Made by a program: the position numbers and the translations under genes
Notes under the pieces: model-generated
Told to the model about the DNA's origin: nothing
The model's input: the letters and a program-made list of their open reading frames with translations, nothing else
The model's database searches: none
IMG/VR virus record: IMGVR_UViG_3300025896_000080
Span: 1-36,534 of that record
Direction: 5' to 3' (one strand)
DNA length: 36,534 nt
DNA from: a virus
Shown: piece by piece, positions 8,288 through 18,300 of the stretch
Layout of the letters: each line of letters opens with the position of its first letter
Numbering within the stretch: the stretch's first letter is position 1

Positions 8288-8769
8288 TGAGTAGTAAAGC
8301 AGTTAGAGATAAAATTAGAGTTTTTTTATCGGATGAGTTATCTTCAGAAAAAATAGCTGAGATAGATGGGGATTTTGAAGACCTAAAAGAGTTTTTAGCT
8401 AATCAAATAAATACAGTCACCTCGGTTGCTACACCTATAACTATGGTTGAACCTTGGTTAGGGTTGCAATATATAGGTGACCAAGAGCAGGTAGTATCAG
8501 TTAACGCTAATAATTCATCAGGTAGATATAGAGAGTCAGGTAGTATAACCTTACATGTTGTAGATAAAGCTAAAGTTGGAGCTAATAGAACTATTTTAAC
8601 CAGATGTGATACGATAGTTGAAAAATTCAGAGGTAGAAATATAGATGGGGTTAGAATAAATGGTATAGTACCTGCTAACTTTTCAAGGGGTGCCACTTTA
8701 GATTTTGTAGGCGGTGGTTATGTCAGCGCTACTGTAACACTATTATATGAATATGATAGGGATTTATGA
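8287..8769 (+). CDS. Tail terminator-like protein
   Basis: 160 residues. A helical N-terminus is followed by a core with WLGLQYIGDQEQVVSV, the beta strand SGSITLHVVDKAKVG, the helix RCDTIVEKFRGR, and a terminal strand with SATVTLLYEYDR. This alpha/beta order is typical of tail terminators (lambda gpU/HK97 gp10-type), which cap the finished tail tube and join it to the head. It begins on the overlapping TAATG and ends on an ATGA overlap with the next gene. Confidence 0.7.
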   Translation: MSSKAVRDKIRVFLSDELSSEKIAEIDGDFEDLKEFLANQINTVTSVATPITMVEPWLGLQYIGDQEQVVSVNANNSSGRYRESGSITLHVVDKAKVGANRTILTRCDTIVEKFRGRNIDGVRINGIVPANFSRGATLDFVGGGYVSATVTLLYEYDRDL

Positions 8770-9584
8770 AGATAAACGCTTCGATAAAGATTACTGAAGG
8801 TGGTAAAGAATCAGCTTACGATCTACCATCTGATTTATCGGGTGAAGTTACTTATCAGCAGTTTTCGGAATTCGTAAGAAACGCAATTATAAAAGTGTCA
8901 TATGATGTTTTAAAAGAAGAACAGTCTTTAGGTAGATTAAAAGATCCGGTAATACTTGTAGATAATACTAAAAAACCTATAGATCAAGTTAAACCATTTG
9001 GTGAAGTATTCATGGCTGAGAAGTTAGAAGGTTCTCAAATATTAATTAACATTTATAGTTTGATAGTTAGTAAATCACCTATAGGTCAATCGAAAACATA
9101 TGAAGCTTTCAATGTAGTCATAGTTAATAATGTTGAAATAGCTAGAACTATGAAAGAGCTTCAGGACTGGACTAAAGTTAATACTTTAAAGAAAGGTGAT
9201 TTTGTTAGATTTGTCAACTTAACGCCTTACGCTTCAATGTTAGAGCGAGAAGGTATAAGTAGAGGGCGAGAAAAAAAGAAAACATCACTGAGTAAAACTA
9301 AAAAATGGCGCAACAGGGGTATAAAAGTTAGAGTACCGAATGGTACTTATATATTAGCTCAGAGGCAATCGGCTAAATCACTTAAGGGTAATGTTAGGTC
9401 TAGTTTCAGTTGGATTAACGGTAAATACTTAAATTTCGCAGCTAAACCTAAATCCACACTAGGACCTAACAACGGTAAGATAAGAGAGCTTAGAACTAAT
9501 TTTAGCCGTAGTGCTAGAAATGCAGTGGGAAGAAAAATAAAAGGGGATTACGTTTACCCTTCTATCGTATTGACGATAGTTTAA
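8766..9584 (+). CDS. Basic neck/minor tail protein (tail-completion slot)
   Basis: 272 residues, not firmly recognised. The N-terminal half has a folded domain (YQQFSEFVRNAIIKVSYDVL). The middle has KKGDFVRFVNLTPYASMLER, a phrase also common in tail-completion proteins, where it is followed by a GISRGREK-type stretch. The C-terminal third is strongly basic (Lys/Arg-rich, about residues 165-260), with VRVPNGTYILAQRQSAKSLK. Position between tail terminator and tube suggests a neck or tail-completion role. The basic region could contact DNA in the tail lumen. It overlaps the upstream gene by ATGA. Confidence 0.55.
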   Translation: MKINASIKITEGGKESAYDLPSDLSGEVTYQQFSEFVRNAIIKVSYDVLKEEQSLGRLKDPVILVDNTKKPIDQVKPFGEVFMAEKLEGSQILINIYSLIVSKSPIGQSKTYEAFNVVIVNNVEIARTMKELQDWTKVNTLKKGDFVRFVNLTPYASMLEREGISRGREKKKTSLSKTKKWRNRGIKVRVPNGTYILAQRQSAKSLKGNVRSSFSWINGKYLNFAAKPKSTLGPNNGKIRELRTNFSRSARNAVGRKIKGDYVYPSIVLTIV

Positions 9585-9616
9585 AATAATGTATCTTTAA
9601 ATAGAAAGAGGTGTTT

Positions 9617-10807
9617 ATGGGTTCATCTAATTTAGCAAAAATTACAGTTATTGAAGAGTCTACATACGGTACTGTACCAGTTTCAGGATCTTTCGATACT
9701 GTTAGGTATACGTCTGAAGGTTTAAGTGGTTCACCTCAGTTAACTGAATCTCAAACTATTAGAACTGACAGGATGTCTTCAGGGCAAGTAGTGGTAGGGT
9801 TAGATGTAGCAGGTCCTATAAATACTGAATTAGCTAAAGATTCGGTTACTGATTTATTCATTAGGGCGGCTATGAAAAGTTCATGGCAAACTAGCTCGGC
9901 AGTAACAGTAGATTTAACTTACGATGCTTCAGCTAAAACCTTCACTAGAGCATCAGGTTCATGGCCTTCTGACATAGTAGGTAAAGTAATAACTACTACA
10001 GGTTTTGCTAGCTCAAGCGGAATCAATAACGATGATTTCTTTGTATCAGTTAGGACATCAGCTACAGTAATTGTAGTTATACCTAAATCAGATATTACAT
10101 ATGTCAATGAAACAGGTTCAGGTACTACATACGAAATAGCAGATTATATTAATATCGGTTCATCTACTGTTTCCGTAGATTTACAGAAAGAGTTTACTGA
10201 TTTAACCACTAAGGCCATCATATATAAAGGTTGTGTAGTTAACGAGATGACCATTAATGCTACTTACGGTTCTATCTGTACAGCTAACTTCGGTTTCATG
10301 GCTAACGCTCAAGTTTTAGCTGATTCATCTGGTGAACTGATAACTAACTCTAGAACAGTTAATGACCCTGCAACATCAGCTTCTATGAACGGATCAATAG
10401 ACATGCCTGTATTAGGTATTGAAGACTCTAGCTTTGTAGCTTCAGGTATAGTTGTGGAGTCAGTTAATATAAACCTAAATAATAATAATCAGCCCAAGAA
10501 TGGTATAGGTGAAGCGGCACCGCTAGCTTACGATGCTGGTACGGCTAGAATTCAAGTAGAGATGTCAGCGTATCTAGACGATAACGCTTGGGCACTCTTA
10601 GGTAAGAGAACTAATCAGACTTCATTTAAAGTAGGATTCATACTTGAAAATAGCGGCGGTTTGTACGCATTCTATTTACCTGCAGTTCAGGTATCATTTG
10701 ATGATCCTCAATCGGGTGGTATAGACCAACAAATTAAATTAAATTTAAGAGGAGTTGCTAAAGTTGGTTCAAGTGGTGAATCAGCTCTTACAATTTCTAA
10801 AATATAA
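9617..10807 (+). CDS. Major tail tube protein
   Basis: 396 residues from ATG 9617, which sits 5 nt after a strong AAGAGGTG ribosome-binding site (an in-frame GTG at 9611 lies inside that site and is rejected). The N-terminal half has the phage-tube signature: RYTSEGLSGSPQLTESQTI, then RTDRMSSGQVVVGLDVAG. The protein polymerises into the hollow tube of a non-contractile tail. An insertion at about 100-175, Ser/Thr-rich and beta-like, may be a surface domain. The gene is followed by the G/GT chaperone pair, as in lambda-like tails. Confidence 0.88.
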   Translation: MGSSNLAKITVIEESTYGTVPVSGSFDTVRYTSEGLSGSPQLTESQTIRTDRMSSGQVVVGLDVAGPINTELAKDSVTDLFIRAAMKSSWQTSSAVTVDLTYDASAKTFTRASGSWPSDIVGKVITTTGFASSSGINNDDFFVSVRTSATVIVVIPKSDITYVNETGSGTTYEIADYINIGSSTVSVDLQKEFTDLTTKAIIYKGCVVNEMTINATYGSICTANFGFMANAQVLADSSGELITNSRTVNDPATSASMNGSIDMPVLGIEDSSFVASGIVVESVNINLNNNNQPKNGIGEAAPLAYDAGTARIQVEMSAYLDDNAWALLGKRTNQTSFKVGFILENSGGLYAFYLPAVQVSFDDPQSGGIDQQIKLNLRGVAKVGSSGESALTISKI

Positions 10808-10819
10808 AAGGGTAATTAA

Positions 10820-11227
10820 ATGAAACTAACTCTCAGGCAGATATACGGTAAAGACCGTAAGCTTGTGACTGAAGGGTTCGAGTATAAAATACCGAACTCT
10901 AATGTCGTATTCAAGCTTAGACAGTATGATTCTATTCTTAACGAGCAACTAACTAAAGAAGCGGCTAATAAAGAATTCAGGCCGTATTCTAAAAAACTTG
11001 AAGATGGATCTTTGTCTTCAGAAAAACAGTTAGAGATAGCCGTTAGAGTATTTGTAACTGTATCCTTAGTATCATGGTCAGGTGTGGTCGATGATAACGG
11101 TCAAGATATACCTTTCACTGTCGATAATGCAGTTAAAATTCTTTGCGAGTACGAAGATTTATTTAAAGAATTAATCAGGCAAGCTAAAGACAGTAGAAAT
11201 TATCTAGAATCAATGGGAAACGATTAG
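10820..11227 (+). CDS. Tail assembly chaperone, unshifted form (G-like)
   Basis: 135 residues, MKLTLRQIYGKDRK... to ESMGND. It lies between the tube and tape measure genes, the fixed place for lambda gpG-type chaperones that coat the tape measure before tube assembly. The last codons include the slippery heptamer G-GGA-AAC just before the stop, so this is the zero-frame product. Helical text such as AVRVFVTVSLVSWSG is compatible with the family. Ribosome-binding site AAAAGGG precedes the ATG. Confidence 0.85.
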   Translation: MKLTLRQIYGKDRKLVTEGFEYKIPNSNVVFKLRQYDSILNEQLTKEAANKEFRPYSKKLEDGSLSSEKQLEIAVRVFVTVSLVSWSGVVDDNGQDIPFTVDNAVKILCEYEDLFKELIRQAKDSRNYLESMGND

Positions 11228-11604
11228 AAGCCGTAATTGAATTTAATTTCAAATACGGTGATACTCTCGAATCCGGTTTATTTTATGAATTAAAGCGTAA
11301 AGGTTTAGTTAAATCAGAAGAGCCTGACGTTAATGGTTTAAATTTATATATTTCTGCATTTAAAGAACTATCTACATGTAGAAATTCAGGATTCGGTCTA
11401 GCTGCTATTCCTTTTACATCTATAGTGGAATATCATAACATTTATAGTTGTGATAGTTTCGTTGAATTTTTATATTTAATAAGGCGAATGGATGATAAAT
11501 ATTTAAAGTTAGAATCTGAAAGGCAGAAAAATAAAAATGACAGGAAACCTAACTCCATCCCAGATACAACAACGAATCGTAAGAGTCGTCGTAAGCACAC
11601 CTGA
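10820..11604 (+). CDS. Tail assembly chaperone, -1 frameshift fusion (GT-like)
   Basis: Shift product of the gene above: 134 codons in frame 0, then 127 codons in frame -1 starting with CGA at 11221, giving about 261 residues. The T part begins RLEAVIEFNFKYGDTLESG and contains GLNLYISAFKELSTCRNSG and VEFLYLIRRMDDKYLKLE, a continuous coding-like sequence with no start codon of its own near the stop. The tail ends in a very basic stretch (NRKSRRKHT) and overlaps the tape measure start by 68 nt. In lambda the T domain links the tape measure to tube subunits. Without the shift the 309-nt gap 11228-11536 would look empty. Confidence 0.85.
11215..11221 (+). promoter_or_regulatory. -1 programmed frameshift site GGGAAAC
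   Basis: The heptamer reads X-XXY-YYZ in the zero frame (the last base of ATG, then GGA, AAC), three bases before the TAG stop. It is one base different from the lambda G/GT site GGGAAAG. Slipping back one base opens a frame of 127 more codons, to TGA at 11602-11604. Position, frame and downstream open frame all agree with the known tail-chaperone frameshift. Confidence 0.88.
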
Positions 11605-14203
11605 GTCATCCAAAAAAGAACTTAGGGATATTGCTAAAGGTTTAGGTGATGTTAATAAAGCTGTATCTTCAATTAATAGTGCTACAAATATTCTTAAAGG
11701 TTTATGGGCAGCTCAACTATTCGGGTTTGGTATAAGTGAATTAACAGGTATGGCCGATAGTATGACTTTAATGGCAGCTAGAGCTACGATATTTTCTAAA
11801 GCAGGTACAGATGTAAATGTAGTTGTAAGTGAACTTATAGACCTATCTAGAGAGGTTAGAGGGCCTATAGATGATATATCTTCTGCTTTTTCAAGAATTC
11901 AATTATCTACCACTGATCTTAACGTCAGTACTGAAGCTCAGATAGCTTTAACTGAAACTTTAGCTAAGTCTTTTAAATTATCCGGTGCTACCACCGCTGA
12001 AGCAGTTAACTCTATGATCCAGCTCGGTCAAGCATTCCAGCGAGGTAGCCTTAGAGGTCAGGAATTAAATTCAGTATTAACTCAAAATGCCATAGTAGCT
12101 AAAGCGTTAAAAGATTCAGCTAGAGAAGCGGGTAGTGATGTTAGAACATTAGCTGAACAAGGGTTTTTCACTAACCAAAGAGTATTCGATATATTAAGAA
12201 AAATTGCACCTGAGATTGAAGATCAATTCAGCAAACTACCGCCTACATTCGCTGATATATTTTCAAGACTTAGAACTGAAGTAACTGTAACTGCAGGTAA
12301 AATAAATTCAGCTTTAGGTATATCGAGTGGTATATACAATGGGTTGGAATATATGCTTAAAGTTTTACCTAAGATAGCCGATGTTATGGTTCCGCTGACT
12401 GCAGGTGTAACAGGTGCAGCACTAGCCTTTGATTTATTAGCTGCAGCCATGGGTGGTACTAGCGTAGCTCTTACTGTACTTACAGGTATAGCGGCTAAAA
12501 TCGCTTTACCTTTTACAGCTTTAGCAGGAGCGATAGGGGTTTTAGGTAGTTTAAGTTTACCGATTCTTGTAACTACTGTAGCTGTAGTTGGATCTCTAGT
12601 CGCTGGAATATCTTACTTAACGTCTAAGAGTATAGAATTATACGGTGGATTTAGTGACTTAACTAGCTTGAGTAAAGCTATGAGTTTAACATGGGATAAT
12701 ATTTTAAATAGGTCAATAGTCGGTATATCTTATGCACTAGAGACATTACTTTTAGTAGGTAGGGCTACAGCGGCGTTTTTCACTGCTGGTATATCCGAAG
12801 TTGCGTTTGGTGATTTCTTTAACGGTATTACAGATAGTCTACGAAGATTTAGGGAAGAAGCTAATGTTAAAATCGACACTAATAATATACAGAAAAATTT
12901 AATTTCAATCGAAGCGCTAGCTAATAAAAACTTTTATGAAAATAACGCCAAGAAAGAAAATTCAATATTCGATCAGTTAACAGAGTTATATAATAATTCT
13001 AAAAAATACGGTAATGTAAAAAAAGAAATACTCTCTATATCAGAGCAGATAGGTAGACTTAATTCTGAATTCGCTAAGACAGGTAATTTTGACAAGTATA
13101 ACTCTAGAATAAAAGTATTAGAAAAATTAGAATTAGCTGAGAGGCTTAATAAAGGTCAATTAGCGTTAAAGAAATATAATTTAGAATTAGAAAGACTTGA
13201 TTTAGCTGAATTCCAAAGAAAGCTAGAAGCTGGTAAAGCTTCACTTCTAGAGTTTGAAGTAGCAGCTAATACGTTTAAAATAAAAGAGTTAGCTGATAAA
13301 TTCGATTCAGCTAAAATATCGGCTATTGAATTTAATCAAGAGATATTAAAATTAGCAGATAAAGGCACTGTTGATGTTTTAGATCCTAAAATAGTTGAAA
13401 TATTTAAAAGGTTAAATGTAGAAGTAGGTATATTTTCTAAAGGTATTGAAAACGCTTCTAGTAAAATAAGTTACGGTTTTAAATCCGGCCTTAAGCAGTA
13501 TGAAGATGGGATAATGGGTTTAACTGAAAGTGTAGCGTCAGCTACAACGAGTGTTTTTTCAGAATTAGAAGATACACTACTTGACTCATTCAGCGGTCAA
13601 AAAGATGCTTTCGCTGACTTTAGTAGATTCATAATAAATGAAATACAGAGAATCGTTATCAGACTATCTATAATAAAACCTTTACTTGAGTCTATTAATG
13701 CTACTGCAAATTCAGGTAATTTATTTAATCTGGTAGGTGGACTATTTTCAGGTGGTAATACTTCACCTCAATTAGCTGGTCAAACAGGTTTACTGACTGG
13801 ATCTGAAAGTGGTTCTAACTTAGGTGTTAGTTTACTAGGTACTAAAGGTATACAGAGTATAAGTAATAATTACTCTAACTCATTCGATAACACTATACAG
13901 AAAGCTAACAGTGGTTCTAACTTAGGTGTTAGTTTACTAGGTACTAAAGGTATACAGAGTATAAGTAATAATTACTCTAACTCATTCGATAACACTATAC
14001 AGAAAGCTAACTATGATTCTCAAGTAATAGTTAATGTTACAAATAATACACCTTCAGAAATTAAAGTAACTGAGTCTACTTCATCCGATGGATTTAAAAG
14101 TATAGACATCATGGTTGAAGCTAAAGTTAATAAAGGTATAGCTGAAGGTAAATTCGATAGTTCACTCAGACAGTCTTATGGTCTTCAGAGGAGAGGTCAG
14201 TAA
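11537..14203 (+). CDS. Tape measure protein
   Basis: 888 residues; sets tail length (very roughly 130 nm by the usual 1.5 Å per residue rule) and is ejected with the DNA. The N-terminal region (about 45-235) matches the tape-measure N-terminal domain, with ISSAFSRIQLSTT, QLGQAFQRGSLRGQELNSVL and a LAEQGFF segment. Hydrophobic segments lie at about 275-360, the likely membrane-crossing part, followed by long charged helices (430-640). A Gly/Ser/Asn-rich zone near 735-830 contains a perfect 34-residue tandem duplication. The gene starts inside the T frame of the chaperone and ends in a TAATG overlap with the next tail gene. Confidence 0.93.
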   Translation: MTGNLTPSQIQQRIVRVVVSTPESSKKELRDIAKGLGDVNKAVSSINSATNILKGLWAAQLFGFGISELTGMADSMTLMAARATIFSKAGTDVNVVVSELIDLSREVRGPIDDISSAFSRIQLSTTDLNVSTEAQIALTETLAKSFKLSGATTAEAVNSMIQLGQAFQRGSLRGQELNSVLTQNAIVAKALKDSAREAGSDVRTLAEQGFFTNQRVFDILRKIAPEIEDQFSKLPPTFADIFSRLRTEVTVTAGKINSALGISSGIYNGLEYMLKVLPKIADVMVPLTAGVTGAALAFDLLAAAMGGTSVALTVLTGIAAKIALPFTALAGAIGVLGSLSLPILVTTVAVVGSLVAGISYLTSKSIELYGGFSDLTSLSKAMSLTWDNILNRSIVGISYALETLLLVGRATAAFFTAGISEVAFGDFFNGITDSLRRFREEANVKIDTNNIQKNLISIEALANKNFYENNAKKENSIFDQLTELYNNSKKYGNVKKEILSISEQIGRLNSEFAKTGNFDKYNSRIKVLEKLELAERLNKGQLALKKYNLELERLDLAEFQRKLEAGKASLLEFEVAANTFKIKELADKFDSAKISAIEFNQEILKLADKGTVDVLDPKIVEIFKRLNVEVGIFSKGIENASSKISYGFKSGLKQYEDGIMGLTESVASATTSVFSELEDTLLDSFSGQKDAFADFSRFIINEIQRIVIRLSIIKPLLESINATANSGNLFNLVGGLFSGGNTSPQLAGQTGLLTGSESGSNLGVSLLGTKGIQSISNNYSNSFDNTIQKANSGSNLGVSLLGTKGIQSISNNYSNSFDNTIQKANYDSQVIVNVTNNTPSEIKVTESTSSDGFKSIDIMVEAKVNKGIAEGKFDSSLRQSYGLQRRGQ
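13808..14011 (+). repeat. Perfect 102-bp tandem duplication in the tape measure gene
   Basis: Bases 13808-13909 recur without a single change at 13910-14011. The unit encodes 34 residues beginning SGSNLGVSLLGTKG. Identity at every synonymous site implies a recent duplication or ongoing gene conversion; a change in copy number would alter tape length in 34-residue steps. Confidence 0.95.
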
Positions 14204-14559
14204 TGCCTACAGTAGCTTGGCCCACATCGTTACAGCAGATTTTAGATGGTGATAACTTTACGCTTCAGATGGGTTCTATGGTAACCAGAACTGAAAACCA
14301 GAATGGATTAGCTAAAGTAAGGCGTAAGTTTACTAAACCTATAGATGTGGTATCAGGTAAAATGGTTATAGATTATTCTTTATATTCAGACTTAGAGACA
14401 TTTTATCGAGTTACTACCGATGGTGGTGTTAACAGTTTTACGATGCTTCATCCTATATTCGGTGTAACAGCTACATTTAGGTTTTTAGCACCGCCTCAGT
14501 TATCTCATCTAGGTGGTGCTAAATTCATAGTTAACTTACAGCTTGAGGTAATGCCGTGA
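14203..14559 (+). CDS. Minor tail protein, lambda M-like
   Basis: 118 residues. The start MPTVAWPTSLQQ, the run KVRRKFTKPIDVVSG and the end (ATFRFLAPPQLSHLGG, then VNLQLEVMP) fit the small beta-sandwich tail-tip proteins of the lambda gpM type. It joins the tape measure end by a TAATG overlap and the next gene by a GTGA overlap, consistent with a translationally coupled tail-tip operon in the order M-, L-, K-, I/J-like. Confidence 0.75.
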   Translation: MPTVAWPTSLQQILDGDNFTLQMGSMVTRTENQNGLAKVRRKFTKPIDVVSGKMVIDYSLYSDLETFYRVTTDGGVNSFTMLHPIFGVTATFRFLAPPQLSHLGGAKFIVNLQLEVMP

Positions 14560-15029
14560 GTAGAGATTTAAGCGATGAATTACTATCGCAATTAAACGCT
14601 CAAGACTCAGAAGATCCGTTACTTACATTAATAACTGTAACCCATGATGACATTGAAACGCCGTTAAGGTTTGTAAATAACACTGAAAATATAACATCTA
14701 GGTCTAATGTTTTTACAGCATTTAGTTTTTCAGTAGGTTTACCTGCGGACGATGGTCAAACATTAAAACAGGTTCAGATTCAAATTGATAATACTTCACT
14801 CGAATTAATATCTTCATTTAGAAGTATCACTACACCTTTAACTGCAACAGTTGAATTTGTTTTAGCTTCTGATCCTGATACAGTCCAGCTATCAATAGAT
14901 GACTTAACTGTAAGGTCTATGAACTACGACCAAAGTCTTATACGTCTAGTGTTATCGGTAGACGATATTATGAATACAGCGTTAACCAGCGAGGAGTATA
15001 GCCCATCTTTATATAGGGGTTTATTCTGA
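14556..15029 (+). CDS. Minor tail protein, lambda L-like (DUF1833 type)
   Basis: 157 residues from a GTG start that overlaps the previous stop (GTGA). Text such as DPLLTLITVTHDDIETPLRFVNN near the N-terminus (DxLxLxxxTH-type) and the middle RSITTPLTATVEFVLASDPD resemble DUF1833 tail proteins, which occupy the lambda gpL position beside the tail tip. No iron-sulfur cysteine cluster like that of lambda gpL is present: the protein has no cysteines. The stop at 15027-15029 overlaps the probable CTG start of the next gene. Confidence 0.72.
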   Translation: MSRDLSDELLSQLNAQDSEDPLLTLITVTHDDIETPLRFVNNTENITSRSNVFTAFSFSVGLPADDGQTLKQVQIQIDNTSLELISSFRSITTPLTATVEFVLASDPDTVQLSIDDLTVRSMNYDQSLIRLVLSVDDIMNTALTSEEYSPSLYRGLF

Positions 15030-15379
15030 CAGATTTAGTAGGTATACCTTACTCTAGATTGAACTGCTGGCAGTTGTGCCAAAAGTACTACAGTCAGGTT
15101 CTTAACCTTAATCTTGATTACGATTTTCAATATGATACCGATAACCTTTCATATAACTGCTCGCTTATAAAAATTAATAAGAAACATTTTAAAAAAGTGA
15201 CTAAACCGGATGTTCATGCCCTAATGGTTATAAGAATAAAAAACATAGAAAGTCATGTAGGTGTTTACTTAGGTGAAGGTTTATTCTTACATACCACTAA
15301 GACTACCGGATCAGTGATAGACAGAATTTCGAGGTGGTCTAAAATGATAGAAGGTTATTATATTTATGATTCACTTTAG
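15026..15379 (+). CDS. NlpC/P60-type tail peptidase, lambda K-like, probable CTG start
   Basis: Cell-wall peptidase of the tail tip. The conserved opening DLVGIPYSRLNCWQL contains the catalytic Cys, and HVGVYLGEGLFLHT carries the family's first His and the glycine strand. A TTG at 15059 would start only two residues before the catalytic Cys and drop the conserved VGIPY. The frame has no ATG, GTG or TTG between the in-frame stop at 15014-15016 and 15059. CTG at 15026 gives 117 residues, lies about 6 nt after AGGGG (15015-15019) and makes a CTGA overlap like the GTGA and ATGA junctions upstream. ATT at 15023 is the other option. Confidence 0.75.
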   Translation: MTDLVGIPYSRLNCWQLCQKYYSQVLNLNLDYDFQYDTDNLSYNCSLIKINKKHFKKVTKPDVHALMVIRIKNIESHVGVYLGEGLFLHTTKTTGSVIDRISRWSKMIEGYYIYDSL

Positions 15380-18300
15380 ATATTCATATTTTAAAAAAAC
15401 ATCTAAAGATTTTAGTGTAGATAGTTCTATATATTCAGGTAAGACCATAGTCGAATTGGTTTCTAAACTTTCTTACTTGTCTAAATTAAATAAATCGGAA
15501 TTCGGATTTAAAGTAGTCATAAATGGATCAATATTAGATAGGAAGAAATGGTCAAACTACAGGTTATCTAAATCAGATAGAGTTATAGTTTTACCTGAAC
15601 TTAAAACAGGTAACGGTCAAGCTGACTTATTTCAGTTAGCTGTAATAATAGGCGCGGCTTATACAGGTGGCGCTACTACTGCATTTACAGGTAGTCAATT
15701 TGCCGGAGCTGTAGCATCAGCTACAGTAATGACTATAGGTAGTAGGCAGTTGCAATATTTAATACCTACACCTTCATTAAACAGTAATCAAGATCCACAG
15801 CGTGAATCACAAGTTTACAGTATTGAAGGTCAATCGAATCAAGTTAAAAGATTAGGTAAAGTACCTAAAATATACGGTGAACATAAAGTCTATCCTAATC
15901 TGGCTGCAACACCATACACTGAATTAGAGTTAGATCCAAATACAGGTAAATTAGCTCAATATTTCTATGCGATATACCATATAGGTTTAGGTCAATATCA
16001 GGTTTCAGATTTAAGGATAGGTAGCACGTCAATAGATTTATTTACAGGTTGTACAAATAGACTGGTCGATATAAACAAACCTTCAGTTGACGAAAATGAT
16101 TTCGATAGGGCGTACTCTAAAAATTTTGAACTGTATAAAGGTAGTGTAAGAACTGAAACAGTAGGTACTGAATTAAATTCAGATGAAGTTAATGGTGGTG
16201 CGCAGTCTAATTATCAAATTACTAGAAATTGTCCTAGTAATGTAGATTTAAAAAAGCAGCAGATAAATATTAATTTTATTTGCCCATCTGGGTTAATTTC
16301 TTATAACTCTAATGGTTCAAAAGGTGCAGCGTACATAGATGTAGATATAAAATTTAGTAAAGTTAGTGAGACAGTATGGAGATCATTTGATGATCCTGAG
16401 TATGTAGAAAGTAGTTATGCAGTAGGTGCTAAATCAAGTTTAAATACTTCAACTACTACTAATTTATATCCATTTAACGCTTCCACATTTAATCCTGATT
16501 CACCTACAGCACCTTATTCAATTGTAACATCTACTCAAGAAAAAGTTTATAAGATGTACGAAGGTTATGTAGCTCAAACAGTTAGGGATTACACTGTAGG
16601 TTTAAAGTTAACCTCAATACTACCTTTAGTATTTAGTAATGAATCGGGTATAACAATAGGTGATAAATTAGTGGTAGATGGTGAGGTTGTAGCTACAGTA
16701 ACTTCAACTACTTCATTCGACAATGGTTATACAGCCTATTACGTTAATCCAGTTAAAACATATATACCTCTTTTTAAATGTCGGAGAATAACAGATAGGA
16801 TAACTTTAGGGCCTTATGTGAATGGCACTAAAGTAACTACCTGTGAAAATTCAAGCGTATCGAATAGAATAACAAAACTCGTTACTGTAGGTAGACTGGT
16901 TATAGCCTCTGATGAATCAGGCGCTCACTTAGCTTCAGTTAAATTTACACCTAGAGAAGTAGGTGAATATAAAGTTTTAATAACTAGGTATCAATCAAGG
17001 CAAGTATATAACAGTAGCGTGATTAACGCATTAACAGTATCTAATATTTTAAGTAGATATGACGATTCACCTATTCAAACTACTAAAAGAAATTCATATC
17101 TTGAAGTTAGACTTAAAGCTACAGGTCAGTTATCAGGTGTAATTGATAACTTAAACTGTGTTGCTAAATCGGTGTTAGATGTATGGAATGGTTCATCGTG
17201 GATTAGAGCAGCTACAAGTAATCCGGCTTGGGTGTTTACAGACTTGCTGACAGGTGAAGTTAATAAAAGGGCTATCGCTAAAAGTAAATTAGACATTGAT
17301 AGTATATACAATTGGGCGCAGTACTGTGATGCCGTACCTACAGCAGTCGATTATGATTATTACGCTAAAAGATATGAATGTAATTTCATATTAGATTTCG
17401 ATATAACACTTCAGAACTTGATAGCTAAAGTTACTAATTCTTGCCAAGCAAGTTTAAGATATAATAACGGACTATATGGTGTATTACAGGATAGATTACA
17501 ATCAACACCTATACAATTATTTACACCTAGGAACTCAAGTAATTTTAGTTCAACGAGAGTATTTTCAGATGTTATACATGGGATTAAAGTTACATTTGTA
17601 GATCCAAATAAAGATTGGCAGTTAAACAGTATTACAGTTTATCGAACTGGATACAGTGATACTAATTCTACTAACATCGAAGAGATGGATAGTTTCGCAT
17701 GTACCAGTGTAGAGCAAGCATTTAGACTCGGTAAATATTTTTTATTTCAAGATGAAAATAGAAAAGAGAATATTAAGCTTACTGTGGATTTTGAAAGTTT
17801 AGTTTGTACTAGAGGTGATTATATACATTACGTCCAGCCTATAATGAAGGTAGGTGGATTATCAGCTAGAGTTAAAACTGTAGATTCAGGAATAAATCAA
17901 ATAACTATAGATGATGGTTTCGATTTAGATGAATTATTAGATTACGGTTATGAATTTAGATCATCTACAGGTGAAATAATAAGTGGTCTAATAGATTCTA
18001 TAGATTCTGATGATACTTTTACTTTAGATGGTGATCTACCTGAAGTCGGGGATTTAATAACTATAGGTGAAGTAGAATTAACTTCACTTAAAGCTATAGT
18101 TAAAAGTATTGAACCTTTAGATAATGAATCAGCTACTTTAACTTTAATAGAACAAGCTCCGGTAATATATGACTTCGAGTCTATCGAAGAGATACCTAAT
18201 TATAACCCTAGTTTATCAAGTGTTACTGATGGTGCAACGAGACCGCCATCTCAGGTTTTAAATTTAACAGTAGATGCTAATAGTTATACTGTAGTAGGTA

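Noticed and set aside
8403-8696. Minus-strand 97-residue open frame
   Set aside because: It lies wholly opposite the tail terminator gene in a dense rightward operon, with no ribosome-binding site and no family features.
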